Under the pieces are notes generated by a model. It was not told where the DNA came from, made no database searches, and was given only the letters and a program-made list of their open reading frames with translations. From Lunularia cruciata (lineage: Eukaryota; Streptophyta; Marchantiopsida; Lunulariales; Lunulariaceae): a stretch of 64,000 nucleotides of DNA. Where the stretch lies: positions 42,012,243-42,076,242 of the forward strand of contig OX419761.1 of assembly GCA_948567375.1 (NCBI GenBank), written 5' to 3'. Position 1 is the stretch's first letter. Each line of letters starts with the position of its first letter. The translations under genes were made by a program, and so were the position numbers. Positions 34,891-47,295 of the stretch are shown piece by piece.

Positions 34891-35739
34891 GATGATTTGG
34901 AAGCAATAAACTTGAAATAAATGAAAATCTTGAGGTGGAATGAAGAGCAAACAATGAAGAAGGTTTGAAGAATACCTCTTGCCGTGGATAGTGAAGTCCA
35001 AGAGTTATTTTGAGCCCCATTACATCTAGATCAATCTCCCAAATTCCAAAAATAGCAGTTCAAATCTGATGTTTGTCCAGCCAGCACCACTTGATGAAAT
35101 TGGCTAGGTGTTGAATGCTATGGAATGCCATGAGCCAATCTCCTTCCTGAGTATTTCTCATGTTGGGCCCGTCAACTATCTTTTTGTATCCCCAGATTTT
35201 TGCCATGGTTCAAATTGAATCTGCTCTTAGTCTCTCGAATGCTCTCCTTATCTCTCTTCTCAATATCTCCTTGTCGTTTCTCTAGAGTCTCCAAAGCACT
35301 CCTTCAATTAGAAATGTGAATGGAATTCTTCCTCTCAACTAAACTCTCAAAATTCCAACTCTCTGGCCCCACAAATTCCCAACTCTCCTAGGCTCCCCAC
35401 AGCAAGTTGGTCTCCTTTGAGTTGGTCTTCTTTGAGTTGGGCTTCAGCAGTTTGCCTCATTCGAGTGACTATGTTTCCTTTCGAACCCCACTCTCAAAAT
35501 GGCTCTTTCTCCTTCGAACAACTCACACACACACGCACACCCTCACAAAATGACCCTTTCTCGTTCCAACACTCCACACACTCGCAAATGAGGCTTTCTA
35601 ACACCTCCACACCCATTGGAATGACATGAATTGAAAAGAAGAAGGTTTATATAACCCAAGCAGTTGCAAAAAAAATTTCTATATCAAACATCCTAAATGT
35701 ACACTTTGGGGGGAATTTTCATTTTTCAACCAAAAGAAC

Positions 35740-35960
35740 TCAAATCCCAAGCGGCAACATGCGGCACTCCACATCACCAACCGGCACAAGCAAGCATTGC
35801 ATATTCCATGCAGTGCCTACCAGCACCTACCACCGGCGCCTACCAGCACCTACGAGTGCATTTAATATTTGTGCATATTGGAGTGCGGTCCCCAGCGTCT
35901 GCCAGCGTCTACGAGCTCCATCAAGTGGCACCGGCAGGTGCCACTTGATGACCCAGAAGC
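35740..35960 (-). repeat. GC-rich degenerate repeat region, right (inverted)
   Basis: Words such as GTGCCTACCAGCACCTACC are the reverse complement of those at 31260-31580. The region sits between the internal gene and the transposase. Confidence 0.65.
35919..35950. repeat. Perfect hairpin, 14-bp arms
   Basis: CATCAAGTGGCACC, a four-base loop GGCA, then GGTGCCACTTGATG. It lies at the edge of the right GC-rich repeat region. Confidence 0.9.
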
Positions 35961-36264
35961 ATTTTTTAAGTTTGTGAGCGGCCCCCAACGTGTATGAACA
36001 ACATCTCATGGTGTCTGCAATATTGGCACATTTTTTTTCCAACAACATTCGACAAGCAACTTTCAAGTGTAAACTTGCTAAACACCACACCTTGTAAGTG
36101 TAAATGGAGGCCTTACAAATGTACATATTAAGCTTCATAGAATTCTTTTTGCATCTTTCAAATTCTTATCCCAATATTACATCAAGATACACTCATGGTC
36201 TAAGTTACGAGACTATGAGATATGAGATGAATAAAAAAAAATATCTCATTATATGGAATCTCAA

Positions 36265-37560
36265 TCAATTGAGTATATTATCATTGTAATAATCAAGGCA
36301 ATGTTGCATAATCCTTGATCTACTTTCTTCTCTACCAAGTTCTATACCATGAAAGGACATTTCTAAATCTATTTGAGTTTCCTCTATAAATCTGCCATCA
36401 TCCTCTGACCAAAGGTCAGACCTATTGATTAAAAAATTATGTAAAATAATACACCCCAAAACCCACTTTAACAAATAAGAATTTCTATTGTCTTTCAGCT
36501 GCACTTTTAGCTCACAAAGAGAATGCCATCTAGCTTTCAATACTCCTATACAATGCTCATTTATCACTCTTGCCTTTGCTAAATATTTATTAAACTCCTG
36601 CTTGCCCTCTGAGCAAGCCTGTTTGAAAGCGGGGACTAAGTGATGCATGAGTACATAACCCGAAATCACCTAAAAGGTACTCCTTTGCCTCAAAAGCGCG
36701 ACAGCTCCCTCTTATATTCAAATCATTCATAGTGACGATTTTTTCAAACAAGTCATGTCATGACATGACCCTAGCATTCTTGCAAAAAAAAGTCCATACT
36801 TTTAGTAAAGTATACAAAAAGGATCACCAATGCATTGCAAAAATACCTAACAAAACAACACATAACGTAAAACATACCTCTGAAAAAATGTATAATTCTC
36901 CTTTTATCATCACAAATAACTTAGCCATTTAAAGAATATGAACCCTTGCGGCTGAAATATATTTCCCCGTCCATAGTTGGTCGGGCTGCAAGAGGAAACA
37001 ATGTTCCATCTACCAAACCAACACAGCCAAGAAAACCTTTCTGTGCAAAAATTGTGGATATCCTCCTCCTCTCCTCAAGTTCAGGCCAAGCAAATTGACT
37101 CCTTATCACATCTAAAATGGTTGTCATAACTCTATCAGTAAAAGCAATTGTTGAACCAGCACAAATGCCCCAAATATTTAAACCCCGTGCAACACAAGCT
37201 TCGTTGCCGTGATGCCCAAATCTATCCAATGCTAGGGCAACTTGGATTCACACAAGTGTTTGCCCTCTTTGGTACCTTTTCTCAAAAATCGTGTGAGTCT
37301 TAATCAAATCCACTAATGTTGAAAAAGAATCCACATCCATTCTAGTAAGCTGGCAAAAGGCCTTAGTATCTAGATTTCTAAAATACTCCTTCACAAACTC
37401 TCTACTACAAGGGTAAGTAACACTGGGTTCCAAGTATCGATGAGTATGTGCATACTCCTATCCACTAATAAAACATTCTAGCATATCTAAATCTCCTCCT
37501 AATTCCTCGTCTTCATCTTCTAATCCTTGTAGCAATATCTCCAAATCTAACCAAATCATC
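36265..37560 (-). pseudogene. PIF/Harbinger DDE transposase
   Basis: On minus, an upstream part reads LEPSVTYPCSREFVKEYFRN, FGHHGNEACVARG, then GCVGLVDGTLFPL with the first catalytic Asp, FSRKGSYSLNG and ICDDKRRI. An intact GT-AG intron (36877-36771) follows. The second exon opens with GSCHDM, carrying the second Asp. It continues with MHHLVPAFKQ, KARVINEHCIGVLKARW carrying the Glu, and GCIILHNFLI near the end. This is the DDE order of plant and fungal Harbinger transposases. Damage: a stop at about 37245 where Trp is expected (TGA for TGG) and two compensating frameshifts between about 36730 and 36665. The exact start is uncertain. Confidence 0.85.
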
Positions 37561-38371
37561 CATTGAATACATTTTCTAATATTTCTGGTTAGTTCTAAAT
37601 GAGTGCTCCCTCTCAGCATGACTTTACTCAATTTTTAATCACCACGGATAACTCCTTATCAACAAAGGGGCATCTCTCTTCCCGGTGAACTTTCAGCAAA
37701 GGGGCATCTTTATTCTCTATTCGCACAAAAAAACCATCTCATCAATTTCATTTTGTAACAAGAAAACAAGTTCATGAATTTCATTTCATCACTCAAGGGG
37801 GAAGAAGGGTATACATTTCATACTAGTAAAGAGACAATTTTTTTAAATAATGAAATCGAGAGTAACATTTCAAACAAAATCACTCTTCCTTCTAACCTTC
37901 CCATTGCTTGCACTCAAATTTTCCAACCCCAAACAAATTCACTTCCTCTTCCACCTTTGGCTATGGGTCTCTCAAATCTTCATCACACGGTCAATTTTTG
38001 CATGCCCTCAAATCTTTCCATTCATGCTCCCTCCAATCTTCCTCGGTGGTAAAAAATTTGCCCAATTGCTGCTCGTCATTTCATTACCATGGGTGTTCTT
38101 GAACATCCTAGATGCTCCTTTTGGTGGCAGTCACTTTCACTCTAACCCTAAACTATAACTTTATTAACCCTAATGTGCAATCAATGCACTACAGAGTGAT
38201 AACAAAAATTCCTTATCCCTTATTTTCTACGAACCACCTCATACGGAGTGTGTGAATAATAAGAAACTTGGCCCAAACTTGGTAAGAAAATCTTTTCTAC
38301 CTCCCGGTCACACATCGTACCCATTTAGTCAACACTTTGTAACAATCTATATGAAAAGTTATGAAACTTTG
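37561..38371. other. Subterminal sequence of the Harbinger element
   Basis: This is the 0.8 kb between the transposase start and the right inverted repeat. It should hold the transposase promoter, but no open frame or motif is recognised. A local direct repeat with CAAAGGGGCATCT occurs near 37665 and 37695. Confidence 0.45.
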
Positions 38372-38393
38372 TATAACTATTTCTGAAACCCCC
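38372..38393 (-). repeat. Right terminal inverted repeat of the Harbinger element
   Basis: On minus it reads GGGGGTTTCAGAAATAG then TTATA, matching the left end with one mismatch. TAT follows at 38394-38396. Confidence 0.85.
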
Positions 38394-38396
38394 TAT

Positions 38397-40275
38397 TGTT
38401 AATGATCATAATATAACAGAAGCTCAAAACAATTTGACATTTAGAAAATGAAAAATAATAATTAAATAATAAATTAACTATTTATTTCTTTATATTTATA
38501 TAATTCCCTGTAGTCTTATTTATAATAATCTCAACATCAATAATTTGTGTTATAAATTATTAAATAATGAAATAGATTTGTTTTTTTGACTAAATAGAAT
38601 GATTTAAATTACACAAAAATATAATAAGAACTCAGACCTTGATAACAAAATTATTTATGTGATGGAAAACCATGTATATTAATAGTATCCAATTACTCAA
38701 TATGAATTGTTACTACAATTTGGTTATCTTTCACTTGGTCAAAGTTGAGATAGTCATGATAATCACTTCATAGTATTTTTTAAAATAAAATAAATTTAAT
38801 AAAAATTAATATTTTGAAGAGCCAGAAATTTTTGTTTGCTTAAATATTCTTTGGTTGATGTTTCATATTTTACTCTAAAATAAATGACATTAATCAATTC
38901 ATGTTTATTGCTTAATGACACAATCATCATTTTTGGACCATGCGCACATTGTCTATCATCAAACCATGGATAGCTTGTTGTTGTCACATAGATGAAATAA
39001 TCAATTTGAAAATATATTACTGTCAAGTTCACTATAGACAATAAGTGCAACACTTGCTTACATATTCTTTCTATAGTAAATAAAAAGGAATAACATTAGT
39101 ATGTAACCTTGATTCCTTGATGGACAAAGAGACAATGTTTGCTCTAGTTCCTTTGGTATAACAAAGGAAACTTTTCAAAAATAAACAAATATACTAAAGA
39201 CAATTTCACCAAAAAATATATTTTTATTAGCAAAATCACACCATGTATGATAGATAGATCCAAATTCAGATTATTAATCATTGAAACTTCATCAAAGATA
39301 CATTTTATCTCATGAATCAATTTGATTGAATCATTTTGTTTTGTGATTTGACAATTAGATGTTTAGTAGAATTCTATTGACATTTAAAATAAAAATAAAT
39401 TTTGTAATTTCTCAAGTAAAAATATAGCAAGGCTAAAGAAAATAAATACAATATTTTCATGTGACTTAATAGTACTTAGGATTGAATTTTTTGTGTATCT
39501 TTTATTCCATCTTATCTATCAACAATTTTTTTCTCTTTTTAATTATATATGCATCATTACTCACATTAGACTGTTTTTTTGTATTAAGGTTCAAGATGTA
39601 AATCATAAGATCTTAAAATTGCTCAAGTGTATAATTATACTATGATTTCTATCAATTTATTTATTATTAAAATTTAGGAAAAATGACAAGATCAGATGAT
39701 TATATATTTCAAAGGATTTGCTAAATTTACCAAGAGATTTATGCAAATAATAAAAAGCTAAAATTATTTGATTTTTGAGAAAAGAATTGAAAACTATTGG
39801 ACCACAAGCCTTGGTTGTGTGAAATTTTCTATAATTCAAAGATTGTCCTTGTGAAGGAATTCTTGACTTAGTTTGTAAATGAAGATAGAATTATCTACTA
39901 CGGGATTATCCTCATGTGCTTGGACATTCTTTTAAACTTTTTGAATTTATTTGACTTTTAACCTAATATGTATGTGGATATTAATTTAAAATTTTTGAAT
40001 TTATTTGACTTTTAACCTAATAATTTGAATCACTCCGATAATTAATAACTTTGGTGTATGATTGTTTCTCAAGTATACAAAATAAAGGTGATGAGGTACT
40101 CATCATTCTTTTGTTGTAATTATCTCTCTATCATTGAGTTTTCTAGTGAGCAATGTCTTGAGTGTTGAAGTTTTGGCCTTGGAGGTGTGTGATGGAGTGG
40201 TTCAGTGCCTTTTTTGTCCATGGTGCAGGACGTTGATAGTCATCAAGGTTCATCTTGAGTGAGAGACAAGTTGGT
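38397..40275. other. AT-rich intergenic stretch, no gene
   Basis: Strongly AT-rich with many short A/T runs. The longest open frame is about 85 codons with no recognisable motif. A 37-bp phrase (TTTTTGAATTTATTTGAC...CCTAATA) is repeated at about 39938 and 39988. Confidence 0.5.
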
Positions 40276-40695
40276 TATAATACCATTAGTCAGAAAATTT
40301 ATCTAGAGGTGGAATTTGGCTTAATAATATTTTTAGGGAGAATATATACCATGGTCTAAGTAGTTCAGATAGAGGTATCACCAAAAGAGAACTTCCACCA
40401 ATAGGGTAAAGATCAAAACACACCAAAACTTCAAAGCCAATTTTGAAGGCTTAAATAAAAGAATTAGATCTCAAAAAATAAAATCAATATTTCCTTAGTC
40501 TTTTCAAGATTTTTCAAATGGTACCTCACCCATGCTATTTTGAGTTTCCTATAGAAAGATTCTCCAAAGAATTTTTTTTGGTCAAACAAGTTTAACTGAC
40601 CAAATAGTATAAGGATTGACATATCACAAATCAAAGTATTGAAGAATAAAACCTTGTATTTTTCTTGGAGTTTCTCTTATCCTCAAAAAGTTACA
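40276..40695 (+). repeat. 5' LTR of chromovirus copy 1
   Basis: It runs from TATAATAC (TGTAATAC in better copies) to AAAAAGTTACA. It is shorter than the family LTR of 564-589 bases seen at 46714 and 53991, through an internal deletion. The primer site after it is degraded. Confidence 0.75.
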
Positions 40696-40819
40696 ATGGT
40701 TGTAGACAAAGAGTTTAAATCCTAATGAGTAGATCTTCCATCTTGGAGGAACATGTGCTATTGAGATTGCACAATTTTGAGGGAAGAAAAAGTAGTACAA
40801 TCAATAGATAGGGTGTTTG

Positions 40820-43800
40820 GGAGAGAGGATGGGATAAATGCTCCTAGATGACAGATTCTTACATTTCATTTTTCTTTCTTGAATCTATTCCACATCAAAA
40901 TTATGTATATCCAATACGATCATATGAGAGTATATATTGTTTACCAATGTCAAGTGGAGTTCATGGACATAGTAAAGAATTTGCCAAACCTTATATTTCT
41001 ACCTATTGTGATATATGATAGAGAGTGAAATTTGACAATTTTTAATTTTGTTATGATGCAAAAGATTTGAATATACTGAATTTTCTCCTTTTAAACACTC
41101 AAGTAGAAATTTATTATGTAATTAGGCCAAATGTGATATTTAGAGATTTTATAATCTACAATTTCAATGAAGAATATTATCAATGAGTGATAGCTTTTGA
41201 GATCTCAATGGTAGTCCCAATCATTTGTGCCCCTTCTCAAGTGATCATATTAACCCTTTATTGAAATATCAATTGAGCATCTATCATGTGTATGAATCAT
41301 GGAGCCGTACTTGTAAGATTTGATGTATGGAATGCAAAGGATATTGAACAAATTTTGAAAGATCAAAATGACAATGAAAGCATTCCAAAGTCAAGTACAT
41401 ACTTTTAAGAATAATCATATAAAACAAGAAGAAGAATCATCCCAAAACCCAATAATAAGAGCTAAAGTACCTAGAGAGTCACTCATGACAATGACACAAA
41501 CCTTGGTTAATAATGAAGCCAAATTGTTAGTACGGATGAAGAAGACATGTCACATCAAGCCTTACAAGGGACAATATTCCATGGAAGAAGTGGAAAATTT
41601 GATCTCAAGAATGAATCTATACTTTTGATTATTCAAAGTAGAGATTATTGGTCATTTTTCATGTGTGTTGGCATGTGGTTACTTGATCCATAAAGCGTTC
41701 ACATAGTATGATGCTTGGGAATGCTTAAGAGATCACTTGGACAGTAATGCAAGAAGTGCTATTGAGGAATTTCCAACTGGTGGAGTTGGTGTAGATAGTT
41801 TAAACTTGACTATGAGGGTTGAAGAAAAAATAGCATACAAGAATATATGAAAGCATTTCTTGATCTATTCAATTTGAGCCTTTACAATATCAACAAAAGC
41901 TCTTTATAAGTTCAAATAAGAATTAAAAGAGAAAATTCACTAAAAAGTAATGGTACAAAATCCTTGCACCATTTTTGAAGCCATTGCATATGCTTAAAGA
42001 ATAGCAAGAGCTCTTAGAGGAAGTGAAGAGGCAGTCCCAACACAACATTATCAAGTTGAAACATCATATTTTGGTGGACCAATTCTTATAGGATTGGGTA
42101 ACATTTGTTTTTGAGATTGAGGAGCACAATTGCTCCAAGGAGAATAAGGATAGGTGAAAGAAAAAAAAGATTGACTTGCATGAGGAAAAATGGCTCAAGT
42201 AAAACAACTATGTTGTTAAATTTATGGCTTCTTTGGACACATAGCCATCAATTGTCATGCCCACCTTTAGAGGGACACTTGATCTCCATACAAGCAACCT
42301 TTGAACAACTTGGAGAGATAAATCAAAGAGGAGGATGTTGAAATCACATTGGACAACAAAGATTGCTAGTAAATGTACATTGTGGCCTTATTGGCTTAAT
42401 AAAGAGGAGTAAAAGTAGAGAGAAGAAGCAAACAAGTGCACAAAGTGGAAGAAGATAAATGCACAATTGATTGTTATAGACAAAGTCCTAAAAGTAATCA
42501 AACAAAAGTATTGATAGACCTTAAGGCAATAGAGAAATTCTTGTCTTACTTTGTTGCAATAAGGTTAGGGATGAAATTAAAGAAGGATGAGAATGATGAA
42601 GTAGAGTTACTTAATGTCAAACAAAGATGATTGAGTTGTTACAAAGAAAGATAACACTCATTATAAGCAAGTATCAAGAAGAAATTGAGGATAGGTGATA
42701 CAATTAGCTTATTATGATATGATCTTTGGCATGCCATGGATGGAGCACTACAACCCCAAAACAGATTGGAAAAGGAAAATAATGAAAACTAGCCAATAGA
42801 AGATAATTAAAGATAAAGAAAGATCCCAGAGACAAGAATTGCCTCTCGGTGTTATAGGGACAACAACTATCAATAAGACAAATAGGTGTTTCATGAGCCT
42901 AATAAGAGAAGTCTAGGGTGCACAACTTGATAAATAAATTCTTGAGAATTTGTAAAATGTGGTTAATGAGTTTCAAGATGTCTTTCTTGATGATTTACCC
43001 TCAAGATTACCACCAAAAAAGAGAGAAGATCATAAAATTGAGATACTTCATGGGAAGACACCTCTTTGTAAGGCCCCATGACAACTATCACCTCATGAGT
43101 TGAAGGAGTGCAAGGCTAAAATCAAGGATATGTTGCAAAAAGGGTTTATCCAACCTAGTATATTGCAATATGAAGCTATTGTCTTATTTGTGGAGAAGAA
43201 GGACTATACAATGTGAATGTGCATGGACTACCAAGGTCTAAATCAACAAAAATTGATTACCCATTATTTTTAATGGATGATTTGTTTGATCAACTCAATG
43301 GGGTAAAAGACTTCATCAAACTCAATCTACAGAGTGATTATAATCATAGATCAAGATCATAGAGAAAGATGTACACAAAACTATCTTTCAAACAAGGTAT
43401 GGTTACTTTGAGTACCTAGTGATTGCATTTGGATTCACCAATGCACCAACCACTTTCATGAGTTTAATGAATGATATATTTTCTCCATACTTGGATAAGC
43501 ATGTTATCATTTTCCTAGGTGACATCTTAGTCTACAATAGGACAATGAAAGAGCACAAGCAATATCTACAAGAAGTGTTCTATATAAAACTAGGTGTAAA
43601 CCAAAGTCTCAAAGTGTGAGTTTGGCAAGTTTGAGATAGATTATTGAGCATAGAGTAAATATAAAAGGTATCCAAGTTTTAATAGATAAATTATACATAA
43701 TTCAAAAATAAGGTGCTCCAAAAATCAAACTCAACTCAAAAGTTTCTTGGGATTGATGAGGTTCTATCATCAATTTATCAAGGACTTCTCTAAGGTTGCA

Positions 43801-45750
43801 CACCCCTAATGACACAAGTTGGCAAGGGAAAGAAGTGGATTTGGGGAACTACATAGGAATTAGCTTTTCAAAATTTGAAAAATACATTACTACACGCACC
43901 AATATTAAGATGATATGAACCCACAAGTCCAATCAAGCTAGCTATAGATGCATCAAGCATTGTGTTAGGAGTTGTCCTAAAATAGGCATAGAGTGAAAAA
44001 TGGTACGCAATTTCATATTTATCTCAAAATTTATTATTAGTGGAGCACAACTATCACACCACCAAACAAGAAGAATTCGCTATAGTCCTTGTGACCAAGC
44101 ATTGGAAGTACTATCTTGGCAAGAAGGCATTTGTAATAGAGACATACTACAAACCACTAGTCTACCTTGAGAGGCAAAAAGATTGATCATGTAGATAGAT
44201 TTGATGGGCAGAGTGGAGACAATAGTTTAACATAATGATCACATATGTGGAAGGCAAGAAGCAACTTGTGGATGCATTAGCCTAAATGTCTTTGGTGAAC
44301 AATCTAGTTGTAGAGGTCAAGATAAACCTAGATTTTGGCCAAGGATTCTTACTACTATGAAGATTGGCACACTGATTGGAGGAGCTCAATCATCCAAAGG
44401 CATAACCAATATTAAGGACTCACTTTTCATGATGGCAAGTTATGGATCCTAGATATTCTAGACCTAAGAACCACCATTTTAGCAAACTTTCATGATTCTA
44501 CCATTGCAAGTCATGTTGGAGTAGACAAGACCTTAGATGCAATCTAGCACCATTACCATTGGCCCAAGTCAAGCAACAATATGATGGAGTACATTTGAAG
44601 TTGCCTACTTTGTCAACAAAATAAAACCTCTAATCAAAGCTCTATTGGTCTCCTTCAACTTCTCCATACTCCTACACAATGTTGGGAGAATGAAAATATG
44701 AGTTTTGTTTGTGAATTGCCCAAGACCACTTGCGGTTTTGACTCCATTGTAATCATTGATGACCAAATTAGCAAAATGATTCATGTATATCATACAACCA
44801 AGGATGTGACAACACCTTAATTAGCTCAATTGTACTTGGTTGCAATCTTTTCTCACCAGGGATTGTCTTGAGTGCTCATCACCAATCAAAATACTCAACT
44901 CATTTTATTTTGAAGAACACTCTTTGGCATATTCAAAACCAAACTTGTGATGTCTCTAGCATATAATCAATGAATTGAAGTACAAACAGAATGGGCCAAT
45001 CACACTATTAAGGACATGCTTTGGAGCTTCATCTTAAAGAACAAGAAAGGTGGGACACATTACTTTAACTGGTGGAATTTGCCTTTGATAATTTAGTGAA
45101 TACATCTACACAAGTCATATTGTTCTTCCTCATGTATGGAAACATTGTTTCACACCTCCAACCTTGGTGAAGATCTACCCAATGGCTAAAAAAGTTGATG
45201 TTGTTAAAATTTTGTTTTCTAGAATCCAACAAGGTATGGAGAATGCCAAGAATAGGTTGTTGATAGCCCAAAATTGGTAAAAACAATATGTAGATGCACA
45301 TCATAGACACATGAAGTTTAGCATTGGGGATCAAGTGTGGCTATCCATAACCAACTTGTGTTGGTTGGCCCTTTTAAGCTCATACCTCATTTTATTGACC
45401 CTTTTCTCATCATTCATCAAATTAGAGCAATGGCTTATCACCTCAAGCTAACTACCACACATGAAGATCCATCTTATGTTCCATGTTCCTTGTTACACAC
45501 ATATGCATCCCAACTATCACACTTTCCGTCCATATCTTGACCTTGTCCAACACTCATTGATGGCACGGAGGAATACAAAGTTGAACGCATTCTCCAAAAA
45601 TGTATTATTGGTACCCACTATCTATGTGTGTAGTATCTTACACACTGAAAAGGGTATTCATTGTTTGAGGTAACATATGAACCCACAATCAACTTGACCA
45701 ATGCACCAATGTTAGTGCAATCTTTTGAGCAATAGCTTTGTAACAAGGAC
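40820..45750 (+). pseudogene. Chromovirus copy 1 gag-pol, decayed
   Basis: Gag fragments lie at about 40860-42330, including KPYKGQYSMEEVENLI and a knuckle remnant GHIAINCHAH. The protease motif near 42511 reads LIDLKAIE where LIDSGAT is expected. RT contains [18 protein letters not shown] (43425) and FLGD (43512-43523) where the active site FLDD is expected. Integrase shows CLLCQQNK (about 44600) and PTQCWE; a GPF motif and a chromodomain remnant follow at about 45360-45740. There are many stops and shifts. The element cannot encode active protease or RT as read. Confidence 0.88.
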
Positions 45751-45760
45751 ATGACATCTT

Positions 45761-45775
45761 AAATGGGGGGAAGTT
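45761..45775 (+). other. Polypurine tract of chromovirus copy 1
   Basis: AAATGGGGGGAAGTT directly precedes the 3' LTR start TGTAATG. Copy 2 has the equivalent purine tract at the same place. Confidence 0.6.
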
Positions 45776-46215
45776 TGTAATGCCATAGCTAGACAAATTA
45801 TCTAGAGGTGAAAATTTTCTTTGTAATATCTTTAAGGATGTCATACACAATGGTCTAAGTAGATCAGATAGAGGTGCTAAAGAGGACTTTCACTAATAGA
45901 GCAAAGACCAAAAATACACAAAAACTTCATAGCCAATTTTGGAGGCCTAAAAAAAAGAATTAGGCCTCAAAAAATAAATTTCCTCTTTGAGAAAAAAAGG
46001 CCTTACTTCTAGTTCCAGTTATTGAGATCTCTCTAGTGGGACCTCACCCATGTGATTTTGAGTTTCCTATAGGAAGATTCCCCAAAGATTCCCTCTTGCT
46101 AAACTTATTTGACCAACCATATAGGACAAGGATTGACATGTCACCAATCCATATAGCTAATCTAAAGGTGTAGCTTGCCAACATATCACCAATCCATATA
46201 TCTAACCTAAGGGTG
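45776..46215 (+). repeat. 3' LTR of chromovirus copy 1, truncated
   Basis: It begins TGTAATGCCATAGCTAGAC and matches the family LTR up to the phrase CTAACCTAAGGGTG. The last 100 or more bases, including the terminal ATTACA, are missing. A local duplication of CACCAATCCATATA lies near its end. Confidence 0.75.
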
Positions 46216-46713
46216 TAACTCAATGATTTGACTTCTTGCAAGCAATTACTACCACATAAGATGAAGAATTGGTTTTGGTCACCATCTATCCTTGTGCAAC
46301 TTCACACATGTGGGAACAAAAATGTTTCACCACTAATGCTCATTGAAAATCAGAAATGGGCTAATAGAAAAAGTATAAACATCTCAACTTGGGAGAAGGT
46401 AAATTTCAATCAATTAAATTTGTGCCACCTCCAAAGTTCACAAGGCAAATTCACTTAAATCCATTAGGTAACTTCATTAGATAGGGTCTTAAGTTTTGAG
46501 GTTTAGCACAAGGGATTGTGTGAGCAAGGAATTAGGAGTAAGAGAGGATAAAAGCAATTAAGTGAATTGTGGCTTGGGTAGCAAGATGTCTTGAAAGAAG
46601 AAGAAGGCTACTATTGTAGTAACCTCATGTTCTCTTAGAGTGGAGAAATGGGCGCATTATTGCTATATAAAGTATTCAAATTCCAAGCATCTATGATCCT
46701 TGTTGTGGATTTG
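46216..46713. other. Spacer between chromovirus sequences, no gene
   Basis: I see no LTR match and no recognised coding motif. One 76-codon open frame (46228-46458) lacks features. Confidence 0.45.
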
Positions 46714-47277
46714 TGTAATACAATTAGCTATACATATTATCTAGAGGTGGAAATTAGTGGTATCTAGAAGGATGTTACATATGATGGTCTTAGTAGATAA
46801 TAGAGGTGTCACCAAAAGAGTACTTCCACAAATAGTGCAGAGGTCAAAAATACCTTGAAAATTTTAGAGCCAATTTTGAAGCCATAAACATATGAATTAG
46901 GTCTCAAAAATTGGAACATTCCTCTTCCTTTGGGAAAAAATCAGTGCCTTTTCCCCCATATTTATATCTTATCAAGAGCTTTCTAATGGTACCTCACCAA
47001 AAGGTTTTGAACTTTGTATAAGAAGACTCTCTAAATATTCCTTCTGGTCAAACTTGTTTGACCAACCAAATAGAACAAGGACTGAAATATCACTAATCTG
47101 AGGGTAGAGCTCATTGACATGTCACTAATCCATGTATTTGATCCAAGGGTGGAGCTTCCTTTGAAGAGATAGTCTTTGCTATATAATAAAGACAAGGTGC
47201 TCCTTTGGGGCATCAGAGTATTGAAGGCTAAAGCTTTTTGTTTCTCTTGAGGGTTCTCTTGTCCTCAAAATATTACA
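46714..47277 (+). repeat. Chromovirus-type LTR in front of an unknown ORF
   Basis: It runs 564 bases from TGTAATACAATTAGC to AAAATATTACA, with the inverted ends expected for this family, and aligns along its length with the LTRs at 48442 and 53991. No chromovirus polymerase follows; the unknown MKLFK-family frame starts within 20 bases. It is either a solo LTR or the 5' LTR of a non-autonomous element. Confidence 0.85.
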
Positions 47278-47295
47278 ATTTGAAACTTCACTTAT

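Larger units (their letters stand above)
29168..38393. mobile_element. PIF/Harbinger DNA transposon, 9.2 kb, with an extra internal gene
   Basis: The ends are inverted repeats of 22 bases with one mismatch (GGGGGTTTCAGAAATAG shared perfectly), at 29168-29189 and 38372-38393. TAA precedes the left end and TAT follows the right end, a near match to the 3-bp TAA/TTA target duplication of this superfamily. Inside are the two expected genes: a Myb/SANT-like ORF on plus near the left end and a DDE transposase on minus near the right end. About 5 kb between them holds a further decayed minus-strand gene and GC-rich repeats. All coding parts carry stops or frameshifts, so the copy looks dead. The middle could be a nested second element instead of cargo. 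Confidence 0.85.
40276..46215 (+). mobile_element. Chromovirus (Ty3/gypsy) copy 1, decayed
   Basis: The 5' LTR (40276-40695) and a truncated 3' LTR (45776-46215) bracket a gag-pol interior in Ty3 order (RT before integrase). The two LTRs share phrases such as TTATCTAGAGGTG, ATGGTCTAAGTAG and TGAGTTTCCTATAG. The interior parallels copy 2 segment by segment (gag N-terminus, knuckle, RT, integrase, chromodomain), so both belong to one family. Stops and frameshifts occur throughout. Confidence 0.9.

Noticed and set aside
36752..36769. Perfect 18-bp palindrome GTCATGTCATGACATGAC
   Set aside because: It falls in the transposase exon on the codons for the second catalytic Asp; the coding explanation suffices.
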